A DNA stretch of 64,000 bases from Ischnura elegans (Eukaryota; Arthropoda; Insecta; Odonata; Coenagrionidae). The stretch is taken from NCBI RefSeq assembly GCF_921293095.1, contig NC_060254.1, positions 310,001 through 374,000 of the forward strand. Direction: 5' to 3'. A program made the translations under genes and the position numbers. Of this stretch, positions 30,176 through 42,445 are shown one piece after another. Positions within the stretch are counted from its first letter, which is position 1. Each line of letters begins with the position of its first letter. The notes under the pieces were generated by a model. That model worked only from the letters and a program-made list of their open reading frames with translations. It had not been told where the DNA came from and ran no database searches.

Positions 30176-31643
30176 CTTTGTTTAAAGTTGATCACCCAGC
30201 TGTTGGTGGATGGAAGAATATATTCCAGGGGCAGGTAGTCTTCCTCATTCTAAAACTTTGAGGGATGTTTATTTAAAAAACATTGGAGAGGAGGAAGAAG
30301 TAAATCTTAAAGAAGTAGTTAAAGGGAGAAAGATAGTGATTTTATGTGATGAAACCACTGACAGAAAGGGTCAGTGTGTATTTGTAGTCTTATTTAAAGT
30401 GCTTTTGCTTGAAGAAGGCAGCAAGCTTTTCGCTGCTGCTTGCAAAGTGCTCCAGAGTGCCACCGCCACAGTGTGTTCTCGATTCTTGGTGGACATATTA
30501 GGAAAATATGGCGTGGACTATCAAAATGTACTTTCAATTACAACAGACTCTGCCCCATATATGACAAAATGTGCTGACATTATAAAAAGTGCTATCGTCA
30601 TCTACACTCATCCATGTCCAGTGCTGGGCACATAAACTCAATCTTGTGGGAAATACGTGGGCTATTGGACTTCCTGAACTGAATGTGTTGTGAAAGCTAA
30701 AATGGCTTTTCTTAACACCAGAAAAAGGAAACATCATTATTTGAAGTTTCTTGAAGACAAACATGTTACCCCAAAACTGTATCCCTCACCAGTTGCCACT
30801 AGGCGGAATGCTTGGTATTGTTCCGTTGCATATATAGATGAATATCTCCCTTACCTTGCTGATTTTTTCAAGTTTGAAATTAAGGACTCTAATGACAACA
30901 GCCCCTCTATCAGATATTTCAAGTGCCTAACTGTAGATGAACTTGCAGGTTTGAAATGACAGGCAAAGTTTGTAGTTGACCATTGTTCAGCCAATGTTAC
31001 ACGTTTAGAGACACTGGAAGGGTCAAATTATCCTTTTCCTCATGTCCTGAGCGTTAAGTTGTTAGACCTAAAAAATGGTTTCCAATTAGTTGCAGATCGG
31101 CATTTTCGATCAGAAACTGCTAAACTGTTGCAATCACCTGCTTGCCACTCCAGAGCTGTAGAAGCACAGTTGGCAAATGTTGGAAAAGAAGGAGTGTTAA
31201 AACTTAATTCTCTTGTAGCTAATGACCCAGCAAAAGGCTTTTGGGAGGCTATGGGCCAACTTTTCAATCCTAGGAACATTATTGCAAGTGGGCTGCATGT
31301 AAATCATAGTTCTATGTCTCAGCATGTAAAAAAATTGCCCTTGCTTAGTGATCTACCCATAATTGATTTTACTGAAGCTTATTTAGCAACCAAAAAATGT
31401 GTCATAGATGCTGCAGCTACTGGCGAGGTTGACCTAATGGCTATTGTTAAGAGTCTTAGATCTGATTATCCTAAATATGCAGAATATGCTTTCTATTGTA
31501 CAAGTATTCCTGCCTCTAATGTTGACAGCGAAAAAGCATTCTATCAAAGCATTGGCTCCATTATCCAGGAATCCAGAAACCATCTGTGCAGCATGCCTGG
31601 AAATATCGCCTCTCGTTTATTGATATCACTGAAGTCTGTTTAG
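30176..31643 (+). pseudogene. hAT/CGGBP1-like transposase, catalytic and C-terminal part
   Basis: Continues the frame from 20829. Blocks in order: SLPHSKTLRDVYL; CDETTDRKGQCVF with a candidate catalytic aspartate; SITTDSAPYMTKC; CWAHKLNLVGN; RKHHYLKFLEDK; and the C-terminal dimerisation region ASNVDSEKAFYQSI...MPGNIASRLL. Frameshifts lie near 30208, 30610 and 30685, and an in-frame TGA at 30957-30959. It is therefore a pseudogene, although the text is otherwise well preserved, so inactivation is not ancient. The 3' limit of the element is unknown. Confidence 0.82.
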
Positions 31644-32097
31644 CACTCATAAGTATACTGCTATAGCAGTGTAATTAAAAAACACTCGCCACCATGATTA
31701 TCTTCACGTAGGTGTCCCGAGAGCGCCAACTAATAGAGTTATTAAAGTTAACACTGCAATACGTAATCGCCGATAAACTTCGAGATGGCTGAGGTAGAAA
31801 AAATTGAAGCGACAGTTGCGAAAGAGTAGTATTTCAGTGGTATTTCCATCTCCACTAATTTGTGAGAATTTTTAATTCACATTTTATTTTCCGTAGTAGC
31901 CTCATAAGTACCTAATCAATTGTAGAAGAGTAAGCTGTACTTTTAAGCATCGAAAGTTAATTTGCTTTCTTAAATAAACTTTCGCCTCCTGTCAAATAAC
32001 CTTCCCCCTAAACGGGAAAAAGCAACTACACACCGTCAACATTCTACTGCGAGAGTTAGGTAGCTCTCTCCATACGGAGGAGGAAACATCCCTGTAA
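31644..32097. other. Spacer, nothing recognised
   Basis: AT-rich. It could include the 3' end of the hAT-like element, but no terminal repeat could be matched. Confidence 0.3.
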
Positions 32098-32099
32098 AC

Positions 32100-34602
32100 C
32101 ATAATGGCTGCCACAACGTTGCAGCAACGTCTCACGGCAACCAACTGGGAGTTCCATGCAACGTTGTGACAACGTCTTATTTACTGCCAAACGTCCTCCG
32201 TACTACGTTTTCACAACGTCTTCACAACATCTTTGCAACGTGACACGTAACATGATTGCAACCTGCCTGCAACCTTCTGTAAACCATATAGGTTGCCACA
32301 ACGTTGCAGCTACGTCTCACGTCAACCAATTTACTGCCAAAATTTAATCCTTACTACATTTTCACAAATCTTCGCCACCAGAAGCGTAACGTGATGCAAC
32401 CTTTAATAAATAATACTTTAAATTGTGTCGTTTCAAAGGAAATTTTTTTATTATTCCTTATTTACAATTTGTTTTCCTTTCCTCCACCCTCTGATGCCTT
32501 GACTCAGCGTGCCTGAACCAGTCAATTGCCTTCTCCTTTATGTGCTTATGGCCATATTCCTTTAATGTGGGCTTGCAACGGAAAGCATCTGAAATTAAAT
32601 TTTAGTAAGGATTTTAGACACAAGTAGTTTTATTGAACAGTTCCCATTTTGAAATAATTTTATAAGCACAACATGCCAAAAATGCAGGCACACGTTCTGG
32701 TGGCACAGAACTGGATTTTTTTAGTGTTCATTTTGACACATTTTTGAACTTCCATCTGAACAAAAAGTTATTTCGGGTGGTCAAGATAAATGGGATACCC
32801 TGCATAATTGGAATCAAGATCAAACAGTCTGCTTGCTTAGAAGAAAACAATATTAGGGAGCCAACGCATCTCTTTGATCACTCTATTGAAAAGTGCTTCA
32901 AGCAAACATAAAGGAAGATGAATCTAAACCATTTCCTATACTGGGCTGGGTATTAATAATATTACCACAGATAAACTGATATTCACTTTATCATTATGGC
33001 CCAATGGTTTTATCCCTGAGTAATGTGCACAAATAGACTTGCCTCCAACAAATCAAATCCCATTACTTATCCCCTCTTTAACAAAATCACAGTGACATCT
33101 TTAACTACAAAAAATTATCAAAAATGAGACACAAAATTGATTGAAATGTTTTCTTTTAATAACAATTACCTGATTGGAACTTTGATCCAAAACTTTTTAC
33201 ATCATCATGAAGATGCTTTTGACATGAAGCTACACTTAAACCCACTACACCTAAATGAAAAATAAACACTATAAAAAATGTAAATAACTTTAAATGACTC
33301 AATAAATAGTAAAGCCGAGAAGTTTTTCTTCATAATCCTCCCACACTACGGTGATGCAATGCGTCAAGCATTAAAATAAATTTAAGTTTATGCATATGCA
33401 ATGTTTTTCAATCCACAGAAGATGGATTGACTGAGCTGTCTCAGGAAGTGTGAGAAGGTTGAAAATATTAAGAATATGCTTCATTTAAAATAAAAAATGT
33501 TGCAATAAGCAACACTTCTACTTACCCAGATTCTGATGAAGGAAGCAAAAGTAGAAATTCAGCGGTTGATAAACTTTTGTTGGAGAAGTTTCGCAAACAT
33601 AACACTACAAAATTACGTAGTAACAGTAGATGATTGCCTAGGTGCTGGTGAAACAAGCAAAAGAAGAACTTAAGAGGCTGATATGCTTCGGCAGGATCAA
33701 TTCCGCTCACGAAGAACACAACACAGTTCACGTAACATTATTAATGTGCACATGAATACGACAACGGCCATCAAACGGCCATGGCCGTTGGATTCGGTTG
33801 GATTGGGTTGGATTTGAAAGTGGTAATGCGCATGTGCGTATTTGTTTTTCTCTCGATGGAAATCGACTATTGGTGGAATCGACCATCGATGGTATCCACA
33901 ATCGATAGCTCGACATCGCGGGCGGGAGTCTAAATCTTGGTAGGCGAAAAATTAAGTTTCGTCTTATGACTTGAGGAATAAATCCCACTGGGAAATATAT
34001 CTTTTTTGTATCATCGCCTTAGTAGATTAAAAAGCACGAGTGAAATCACATTTCGAAGAACATTCTTCTTTATGAAACGAGGAAAACTTATCATGGCAGG
34101 ATTTTTTTTACATCTTAAGGGAATTGATTGATTTTTTAATTAATCTGCATTTCGTAGCACCCCAGGTGGACGGCGTTCTTGGGTGTTCCGAAAAGAAATG
34201 ATGAAACACACTGTAACAACTGTGACTCAGTTATTACATACACAAAAGCCTACTGTCAAAATATATACCGCGAATATCCCACAATGGTTCGCAATGTCTC
34301 TGGGACGAAATAGGAATATAAGGGATCAAAATAGGATATTCCAGGAATATCCTCTGCTGTGTGGGTACCTATTCTTTTAGCTCAATATTTTCATATTTTA
34401 ATGAATGAGGGAAAATTGTTGCAAGGACGTTGCAAAGCAACCTGTCTGCAACGTTGCAAAGAGACCTAAGTAGCTCTGCAACCTCGTGCAACCTGTCTGC
34501 AACGTTGCCAGGACGTTGCAAAGAGACCTCAACAGCCCTGCAACCTCTGCAACCTCGTGCAACCTGACTGCAACGTTGCTGCAACTCATTGTGTTTACAG
34601 GG
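32100..34602. mobile_element. 2,503-bp AT-flanked element with GTTGCAACGTTGC arrays
   Basis: The ends are CCCTGTAAACCATAATGG.. and ..CATTGTGTTTACAGGG, imperfect inverted repeats, with AT at 32098-32099 and 34603-34604. Both ends carry arrays of TTGCAACGTTGCA-type palindromes (32110-32335 and 34417-34582). A small spliced reading frame on the minus strand lies inside. A further repeat fragment with GGATATTCC.GGAATATCC sits at about 34303-34367. No transposase is recognised. The ends and duplication are of the same type as the units at 6546, 42446 and 43304. Confidence 0.8.
32458..33250 (-). CDS. Putative two-exon 3' gene end inside the AT-flanked element
   Basis: I do not recognise the protein. 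Upstream exon 33250-33170 (81 nt) begins after a TTTCATTTAG acceptor and ends CAG|GTAATT. Terminal exon 32588-32458 begins after TTTAATTTCAG and ends at a TAA. The phases match (one base plus two). The reading gives GVVGLSVASCQKHLHDDVKS, then AFRCKPTLKEYGHKHIKEKA through a basic tail ending RKTNCK. AATAAA lies about 7 bases after the stop. An ATG frame at 33731-33522 ends at a GGGTAAGT donor, but its phase does not fit this exon, so the 5' part is unsettled. It may be the mobile element's own accessory gene or captured host exons. Confidence 0.4.
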
Positions 34603-34604
34603 AT

Positions 34605-35897
34605 ATGCGGTAGCCATGACTGTTTGACATTCGATTCCTATTACCCCCAAACTTTTTTTACTCCGCTAATGTCATTACAGTTAATAATCCGAGAAAATTT
34701 TTACGCTAGAGGTGGATTGAATGTAAATTCACATTTTTACAGAAATGAAAAAAATAACTTCATTTTCAAGTTATTTCCGCATGTTTCACCAAGCACGCTT
34801 TTATGAAGTCATTTTTTGTCTGTTTGCTTGTCCTTTCGGGAAAAATCTTTTAACTTACATCCAACCCACTTCACGATTAATTATCTATCAGTACGGATCG
34901 GAACTAAATAAAAATGCAATCCCTCGCCTGCACCTACTTCGTCTGGGTTTTCGAAGGCAATTTGAGCACTATTTCCACTATTAAAATTTGCATTAATCGC
35001 TCAGCATTAGCATAAATTGTACCGTCTTGAATAAAATTCTTCGTTATAAATTTTCCTTACAATAATGTTAATAATTTAAAAAATAAGGTGATGAATTTTC
35101 ATCACTTCAGCATCAGGTGTTGCGTCATCACCTTGGATGCGTATTCTGTGTAGAACGTATTCTGCATTGGACATATGTAGCCTACAATCTGTTAAAAATT
35201 TTAGCGCAGGACCTAGAGTCAAGGTAGGGTGGTTCATCTTCTATCTTGTATTTTTTAATCAATCAAGTTAATAATTTGTGAAAGGTCATATGTTACATAG
35301 TATATAAATGATGCATCAATATTAATACCATATAGGTGTGTACGTGGGTATACACACCAGTGGCAAAACATATCACTGGTACACTCTACCCTTAAAATTG
35401 CATGAACAGAAATAATATTAGCATGTATGAAAATAATTATTCTCAACACACCTTTACAAGTGACGGTAGTTGAAATTCATTTTCTTTTCCTTACACCCTA
35501 TGAGGAAGTAGTGTAGAAAAAGGCTATACAGATGGCTCTGTAGACGGACTAGGATCCTGGGCGCAGGTAGCATAGCTGTCCAAGAGGATAGGGCAAACTG
35601 GTTCCCTCGGACTGGATACCCTCTATAGGTGCGGTAAGCTGTATTTAAATTTGATTTTTGAATTGTGAAATACAATAATATCTCTTTATTGTTTTATTTT
35701 AAGACGTACTGGTGAATAATATTGCATAAAATGAAGAATTAAAGTTACTATATCGTTTTTTATAGGTGCGGTAAACAAGTAACGACGGGAATGCGCATCG
35801 ATTCCATGGTTCCTTTCTGAAATATATGATCTTTGATACCAAGTTTTCCGTTGCTTGCGGTTTGAAATCTGTCGTGCCTCATTGCTTTTTTAAAGGC
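34605..35897. other. AT-rich DNA, nothing recognised
   Basis: No supported gene. A GGTGCGGTAA motif occurs at 35628 and 35766. Confidence 0.3.
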
Positions 35898-36418
35898 TAA
35901 GGCCCGTATCATAAAAGTCCCCTCGAAGTTGAAGTTGAGGATGGCCTCGTTTGAAGCCGGCCTAGCTCGACGAGGAGATCCCTCGACCGCGTCGTATCAT
36001 AAAAGTCTCCTCCAGCTCGGCTCATAGGAGGAGGGGTTTGAGCCAGCGGAAATGACGCATTGTTGAGGACGATGTTTCTGGTTTCAGAGTTGACAGTCTT
36101 CCAGCATTGTTCCATGTTCATTTTTTCGAATCGTATTTGCGCAGACATGCGCAGTAGCGATATACCGAATGCGGCCGGGGATATACCCGCCAATATCAAC
36201 AATAGAAACAGAAATGGCTAACAAGGGGAATACACGACCTGACGACTGGGGTGGCCGATTGAGCTCAAATTTTCTGATTCGGTAGATCACGGCTATCAAC
36301 TAAATATGCCGAAGCAAGGCGACGAACTTCTCAAAACTTTTCGAGAAAAAAGCAATTAAAATCGTAAAAAACGGGTCTAAGGTATATATCCGGTATTTTC
36401 TTACATTTACTTAAAGAC

Positions 36419-36500
36419 AGCGGTGGCCCAGTGGTAACGGTGGTTGACTGTGGATGTAAAAGGATGGCGAATTCGATCCTCACTCACGGTCCTTTTTTTT
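36419..36500 (+). ncRNA. tRNA-like module, left arm
   Basis: A box-like TGGCCCAGTGG (36424-36434) and B box-like GCGAATTCGATCC (36467-36479), with an eight-T run at 36493-36500 that could stop RNA polymerase III. The whole matches, inverted, 39650-39722. The acceptor stem does not pair well, so it is tRNA-derived or SINE-like rather than a working tRNA. Confidence 0.45.
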
Positions 36501-39500
36501 AATTTTATTATTCAAGGTTTTTATTGTTTGCATTTTTAAATATTGTTTTCTTACCTTCGTTAGCTCAATGAAAATATTTTTAATTCATTTTTTTAAGCAA
36601 TAATAAGTGCTGAAAGGGGTAGGAAATGAAGCAAGGGCTATATAATAGCCTTTCCTAGGGCGATTTTGTCTTTATTTGTTCTCTCTAGGTATATTAGGGT
36701 ATTGCGAGTGTAAATAGGGAACTTGCATATATTTCAGATATAATCAATAGCCCCAAAATTATATAAAAATATATGTTTGCATACCTCGGTGAAAGTTTTT
36801 TTATTATTTTATGACGTGGTTTGCGATATTTAATGCATCAAAGTTCACGAGAATTTTCAAATTCTAGTGAGAAGCGAAAACGCCCGATGATTGGCTGGTA
36901 GAAAAGTGACGTCATAGTTCAGTACGAGGAGGCACGGCGGCCCGGCCATAGTAGAGGTTGCATACTTGAATACATGCGACGGCATGGTTATGATTCATTT
37001 ATTGAAGTGCAGACGTATCGGAGTTGTCTATTGTGACTTCAGGGCTATTATTTGATCTATTTCTCCTCCATTGAAAGCGATAAATTGCGTAAAGATGAAG
37101 GAATATGGTTATTCTTAGGCCGATCCTATCAAGCTTCCTGTTATTGATTCCATCATGATAACAGGGTATTTTACTAGACTTCGTCGGCGCCGAAAGTCGA
37201 TGCCGAGAAATGGAAAGGTAGCTGATGTGCATCTGAAATGTTTTATAGTTCATAACAAAGTGAGACTTGCGTGTAATATTGGCGAAAGCGTATATACTCA
37301 TGTGAAATGTGTATTCTTTTGGCAGTCCGGTAGAGTCTTATGGTGAACTTATTTCCACCTCGAAGCTGTCGATGATACTTTCAACTTAAAAATACCTTGC
37401 CTGGAGGGCGACAGGAAGCTCTGAGGAAGCCAGACGAATAATGTTTCAATTTAGTAGCGATAATATAGACGAACTTCCAACACAATCTACCATCTTGTGA
37501 CTCAAAAACCCCGAAGCCACTTCCTATTCTGCAGAAAGAATCGGTCAATCGCACTTCGATCAATGTAATTAACACAACGTTTTCAGGTGTTAATAAGTTA
37601 CTTTTGTAATGAAATCCTTCCTAAAGTAGCATTAAAATGTGAATGTTTTCCAAGCAGAGTCTTTAATACATTTTGGGAGCTTTTCTCTCGATATATCTGA
37701 AACCTACTCTAAAGGCGAGCTCATCGTCATTGCCATCGGTTGTCACTTAAAAATTCCGTATCGGAAATCATAGAGGGATGACCTTCGACGATAACCATGA
37801 TCACCTGCACTCTCACTATCACTGGAACCCGTGGTGAAAATATCATCCCAATCCAATTTCTATTTGGTTTTAACTGGGGAAAGAGCAACATATGAGAGAA
37901 CTGCACATTCTTTGGGCAACTTTGGGTTTGACTTTCCCTCAAACACCCCATTTCCCCTGTGGTGCACATCAGGATCCTATCTTCATACGATGGCCTGACA
38001 ACCTTTAAATGGATCCTTGGTTTATCCTGACAACCAACTAAATGGAAATTGCTGATCCACACGTCTTCCTCTATCTCCACAGTTTCCAAATTAAGGGCCG
38101 CGGAACATTCCTCTTGTGACTCAACTTTTTCTGAAAAGCAAGCAACGGCGTAGAATAAAATCAAAGAATGCTGCGATTAATTTTTTGTGACCACCTCTGG
38201 ATTCCATTCTTTTTCCATCTACAACTTCCTTTATCTTTCGGGATAAACTATGGGACAAGATAATGTTTAAATATTTTCATTAATTTATAACAAAATATAA
38301 GTTCTAAAATTACCCAAAAGTCATTTCATTAATCCGCACTAATGAGTGTAAATTAATGTGGAAGATGAATGCTGTAGACGTAGTAGTTTTCCCTAGGTTG
38401 AGTTGCAAAGTTCATGAAGTTGACAAAACGGCTAATTTTTCGGTGCGCGGAGTCATTTATTGCACTGGCCGTGTCTACATTTTTGAAATTTTTTGTAATA
38501 AAATAAATCAGAATTTAGGATAAAATTTCCTTTAAAATGACGAATAGTTCATTATTATAGCATGCAGTGAAGCCAGGATATAAATTTCCAAGTACAGCGG
38601 CACATCATTTTGACGCCGAGAGTAGAAGAAAACGCTGTCTTCTTGGCTGGCACTCGAATGCATGAGGATCAACGTTGCTCTATATTTTCATATTTCCTCC
38701 CTTGATTTTAAACAACATGGAATTTTCTATGTCCTTCCGTAACTGAAATTGAACAAGCGCCTTAATAATCATTAAGGCACTTTAATTTGAGTCCATCGTA
38801 AAGATCGTAACCATCGAGAAACACCTATCTCGATTTTTGTTGTGAAGTTGAGTTGAGTTTATTCTACGGCGGCCGAATTATCGAAAAATCTCAGTTTCAA
38901 GATATTCAGTCAATGAAATATGGAAATATTATTTATATTAAAGTTATCTTCGCTCACATAGCACACGGGTTTATCATTCCGTTTATTATACTCTTATTTT
39001 TCCGTAACGCTCATCCCGACAGACGGCATGCATCGAGGCTTTTCTTCTAATTTCCTCCGTGGGAATGCAGACGAAAATTTTTTCTGGGGTGTTATTGCAC
39101 CGAGGAACAATGCACCACTTGTAATTTTTCCTTATTTCACCCGTGTTCTCCTTTAAACGCAACGTGGCTCTTCCAAACCTGCAGTTGCTGGGCTTGGATC
39201 TTGGACTCGTACTGAACTATGACGTCACAGCCAAAGATTGGTGGGGGCGGTATTTTTTAGCCCGCGAAACTCGGGCGACTTTTGGGAGTCATTTTCTAGG
39301 GTATAAACTGAATTTTAAGCGGAAAAAAGTATATTGCGGTACTAAGTATTTACTGTAGTATATCAGCATACTGTTTATAAAAAGTATGCAATTTCCCTAT
39401 TGTCTTCTGTAGGGGTGGGGTCAGAATAATGACATTTAAATTATTAATTGGGAGGGAAATCTACCCTATCGACGGATTATGCTTTCATTGGGAGTTTAAT

Positions 39501-39649
39501 TGAGAAAATTATTCGTAAGCATGTATGACACGTGTATACCGTCAAAAATACAGGGCAGTCGATGCGGCGGAGGAATGAACACGTTCTCCGTTTGTTCGAG
39601 TAGTATCCCGAAACTTACAAACGAAGAATTTAGTAAAATAAAAGAAGTA

Positions 39650-39722
39650 CCGTGAGTGAGGATCGAACTCCCAGTCCTTACATCCACAGTCAACCACCAG
39701 TTACCACTGGGCCACCGCTGTT
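39650..39722 (-). ncRNA. tRNA-like module, right arm
   Basis: The minus strand has a D-arm CCAG-TGGTAA-CTGG with a perfect 4-bp stem and a B box GAGTTCGATCC. T-rich sequence follows (CTTCTTTTATTTTA). It is closer to tRNA form than the left-arm copy. The acceptor stem is poor. Confidence 0.45.
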
Positions 39723-39923
39723 TTGAAGTAAACGTAAGGAAATACCGGATATATACCGTAGACCCGTTTTTTAAGATTTTAATTGCTTTTTTCTCGAAAA
39801 GTTTTGAGAAGTGCGTCGTCTTGCTTCGGCATATTTAATTGATAGCCGTGATCTGCCGAATCAGAAAATTTGAGCTCAATCGGCCACCCGAAGGTCGTGT
39901 ATTCCCCTTGTAAGTCGGAGCGC

Positions 39924-40070
39924 ATGGCCAGGCAGGAGCAGGAAATTTTGTGCGATTTGGTGGTCAAGTACAAGGACGTAATTGAGTGTAAGCGCTCGGA
40001 TGCGGAGTCCGTTTTAAGCAAGGCAAGATGCTGGCACAAAATAACGGAAGAGTTTAATAATCGTGGATGA
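39924..40070 (+). pseudogene. Myb/SANT-like (zeste-type) DNA-binding domain fragment
   Basis: Encodes about 48 residues with ILCDLVVKYKDVIECKRSDA, then a tryptophan-containing WHKITEEFNNRG end at TGA 40068-40070. This is the pattern of the Myb/SANT-like domain found in the second protein of Harbinger elements and in zeste-related regulators, where it binds element ends. It is truncated at the point where such domains normally continue, and no other exon was found. Confidence 0.6.
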
Positions 40071-40273
40071 ATAATCATCATCTTCTCGCAATGGCGGAAG
40101 TCACCTCAAACACTTTGAGCCGACAATAATCTAACCTCAAAGTTTGAGCTGAGGCTGGCCTCAAAATTCGACGTTTTTGAGGTTGAGGTCGGTTTTATGA
40201 TATCGTATCTCCTCCTCCTGACGACAATGAGGTGGAGGCCGGCTTCGAGGGGACTTTTATGATACGGGCCTAA

Positions 40274-42443
40274 AAGTGTTGAAAATGTGCTTCAAGCTAA
40301 ATTTAAAGTGAGATAACGCTTGATATTACGTAGCAAATGTGTTGTCAGTGGCTGTCAATGAAAATGCAGTGAAATATTCCGATTTCCGTGACCACTCACC
40401 AGGTAAGGTTTTGTTGATTTTGTCAAACGTTCATTTGGTCTGTCATTTTATGGGGTTTTTGTTGCTAATGTTGCCATTATTTCTTTAAGGCATACTCAGC
40501 ATAATTATCCAATGATGTCTACCTTGAAGGAAATGGCTATGTTGTTTGTGCGGTTTGACTGCACACACTACTCAGACGGCTACACAGGCTATGAAAGTGG
40601 CTGTAAACGCCGTGTACGCGGTCATTTATGTCGTGTAAGTATTTGATATGTGTAGTGTTCAATTTCTGGATAAAAAATTGTCTGAAACGTTTTTACCTGC
40701 GCGATTGTACGTAGATGTGTGTTTTCTTTTGCTGTTGGATGTAGTTGAGTACCTAACTGCGGTATGTGATTAATGGTCGCTGTGTTATAGTTAATTGACT
40801 TGTCAGTTTGAGTTTATTTACCAATGAAATGATAATGTTTACAGCCTTGAAACTAGCGATAAAATTTCCGGTATTAAAAACTTAAGAGCCATATTAGGTG
40901 ACGGTCTCAGTACAACTGCATTCTGTGTAAGTGATCGTGACGGTGAATGTTAAGGATATTATTTCCATTGTGCTGGTTTGTATGTATTATGCTAATTTGT
41001 TGGCAATTTCGTTTACAGCGAATTGCCAGGACTATTGTTTTATGCCGATATTCTGCATGACTTCTCTAAATTGAGTGCATACTCAGCTTTATTGAAAGAC
41101 AAAAACTGTCCCTAGATTGTGATCAATTCCTCCACTGATTATTACTTATCTTATTTGTATTGCATTGATTTGGCAATTTTCAGAAACCATGTTATACCAT
41201 AAATGCTGATAGCTCTTTAAAAATAAATTTTTGGCCCTCTCCATTTAAATAATAAAGATATGTCAAGGACCAAGTTATAGCATACCCAAATATGTGCGGG
41301 TCAGAAACTAATTTTGTGGTGGCATTGATATGGAATGTCTTGGGCATTCCTTGAATTTGGTATTCAGTATACCGTTTTCTTTTGTGCATGGCTTTCTGCG
41401 TGACATCAGAAGAAGTGGTGAGAATTATGTGGCAACCCTAATTTGTTCTTACAAGATGTTGCTAAGCTAAATAATAACTTCATAATTTGTGGAAGACATT
41501 TTTTCAGAGAGTAATTTACAAATGAAACCCTCAATCAAATTTTAATGCCGTGCCATCTCTGTTTTTTCTGTTGCCTCTTATAAATCCATTGTTAAAATTT
41601 CCTCTGGTGTGAATATGGTTGCTTCTACATCACATGGTAAAGAAGGTGAAAGCTCTTGCATATCACAAGTAACTTTGTATCTACTCATCCACATCGATGC
41701 AAATTTATACTGTGCATGAAATTCATAATTAATCATATAGCTTTGCCAGTATTTTTTCTAAGCAAATTATGTCCATGGTATTCTATGAAATGGTTGCATT
41801 TCATAACAGAATAATCAGCAAATTGCTATTACATATGCATTCAATGCTTTCATTTTGACCATTATCATCAAATTATAGTTGCCTTTCCCTTTTTTTGCAG
41901 CTACCTGTTTGATGCATTTTGGTGACCTCAAGTTAGAATTCTCCTCACAAGGATGGTGGAAGTGTGTTGCTGTTTAACTAAAGGTCATGTAATTATTATT
42001 TTATTTTTGCTTACATTTAGATTTTATATCTCTTGTGGCCCTATACCACACGGGAATTTAAATGATTCTCTTATAACTCTGCTGCATCTTGAGTGCATTT
42101 TAGTATGTAGTGATATTTATGCAGTATTTCAATCTCTGGTGGCCATAATAATTTAATGTGTATCACCTTCTTGAGGCCATTGGCTTGTTCAAAATTTCTC
42201 TCACCTGCATTTTTTGTTTCAATATATTTTTAATTATTTGTTGCTGCAAGATGGATCAGAGACACAACGTGAAGTACACTGTCTGTGCCCAGTTTAATTT
42301 TTTATAATAATATTGACAGAGTTTTGGGCCCTGTACGTATATTTACAGGCATATTGGAATTATCATGCAGGAATATTTTTTACACTGTGACAGTACCAAA
42401 TATCTTAGATAATACTTTAATGTGAATCTTCATTGGTGACTAC
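40274..42443. other. Mostly non-coding; one weak exon candidate
   Basis: An open stretch at 40512-40634 (plus) starts MMSTLKEMAMLFVRF and ends at a good donor (CGT|GTAAGT), but I recognise no family and no partner exon. The rest is AT-rich with nothing seen. Confidence 0.25.
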
Positions 42444-42445
42444 AT

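Larger units (their letters stand above)
35901..40270. mobile_element. 4,370-bp Harbinger-type element with ~1-kb inverted arms
   Basis: The termini GGCCCGTATCATAAAAGTCC are perfect inverted repeats with the duplication TAA (35898-35900 and 40271-40273), as in PIF/Harbinger. Inverted similarity extends far inward: the 36220-36500 block is mirrored at 39640-39910, and TGACGTCATAGTTCAGTACG at 36907-36926 is mirrored near 39210-39229. The arms differ by indels. I see a Myb/SANT-like frame in the right arm and a tRNA-like module in each arm, but no DDE transposase, so it appears non-autonomous. The centre (37.0-39.2 kb) holds nothing recognised. Confidence 0.82.

Noticed and set aside
36419-36490. 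Functional tRNA gene
   Set aside because: A and B boxes are present, but the acceptor stem does not pair and the same module lies inverted in the other transposon arm.
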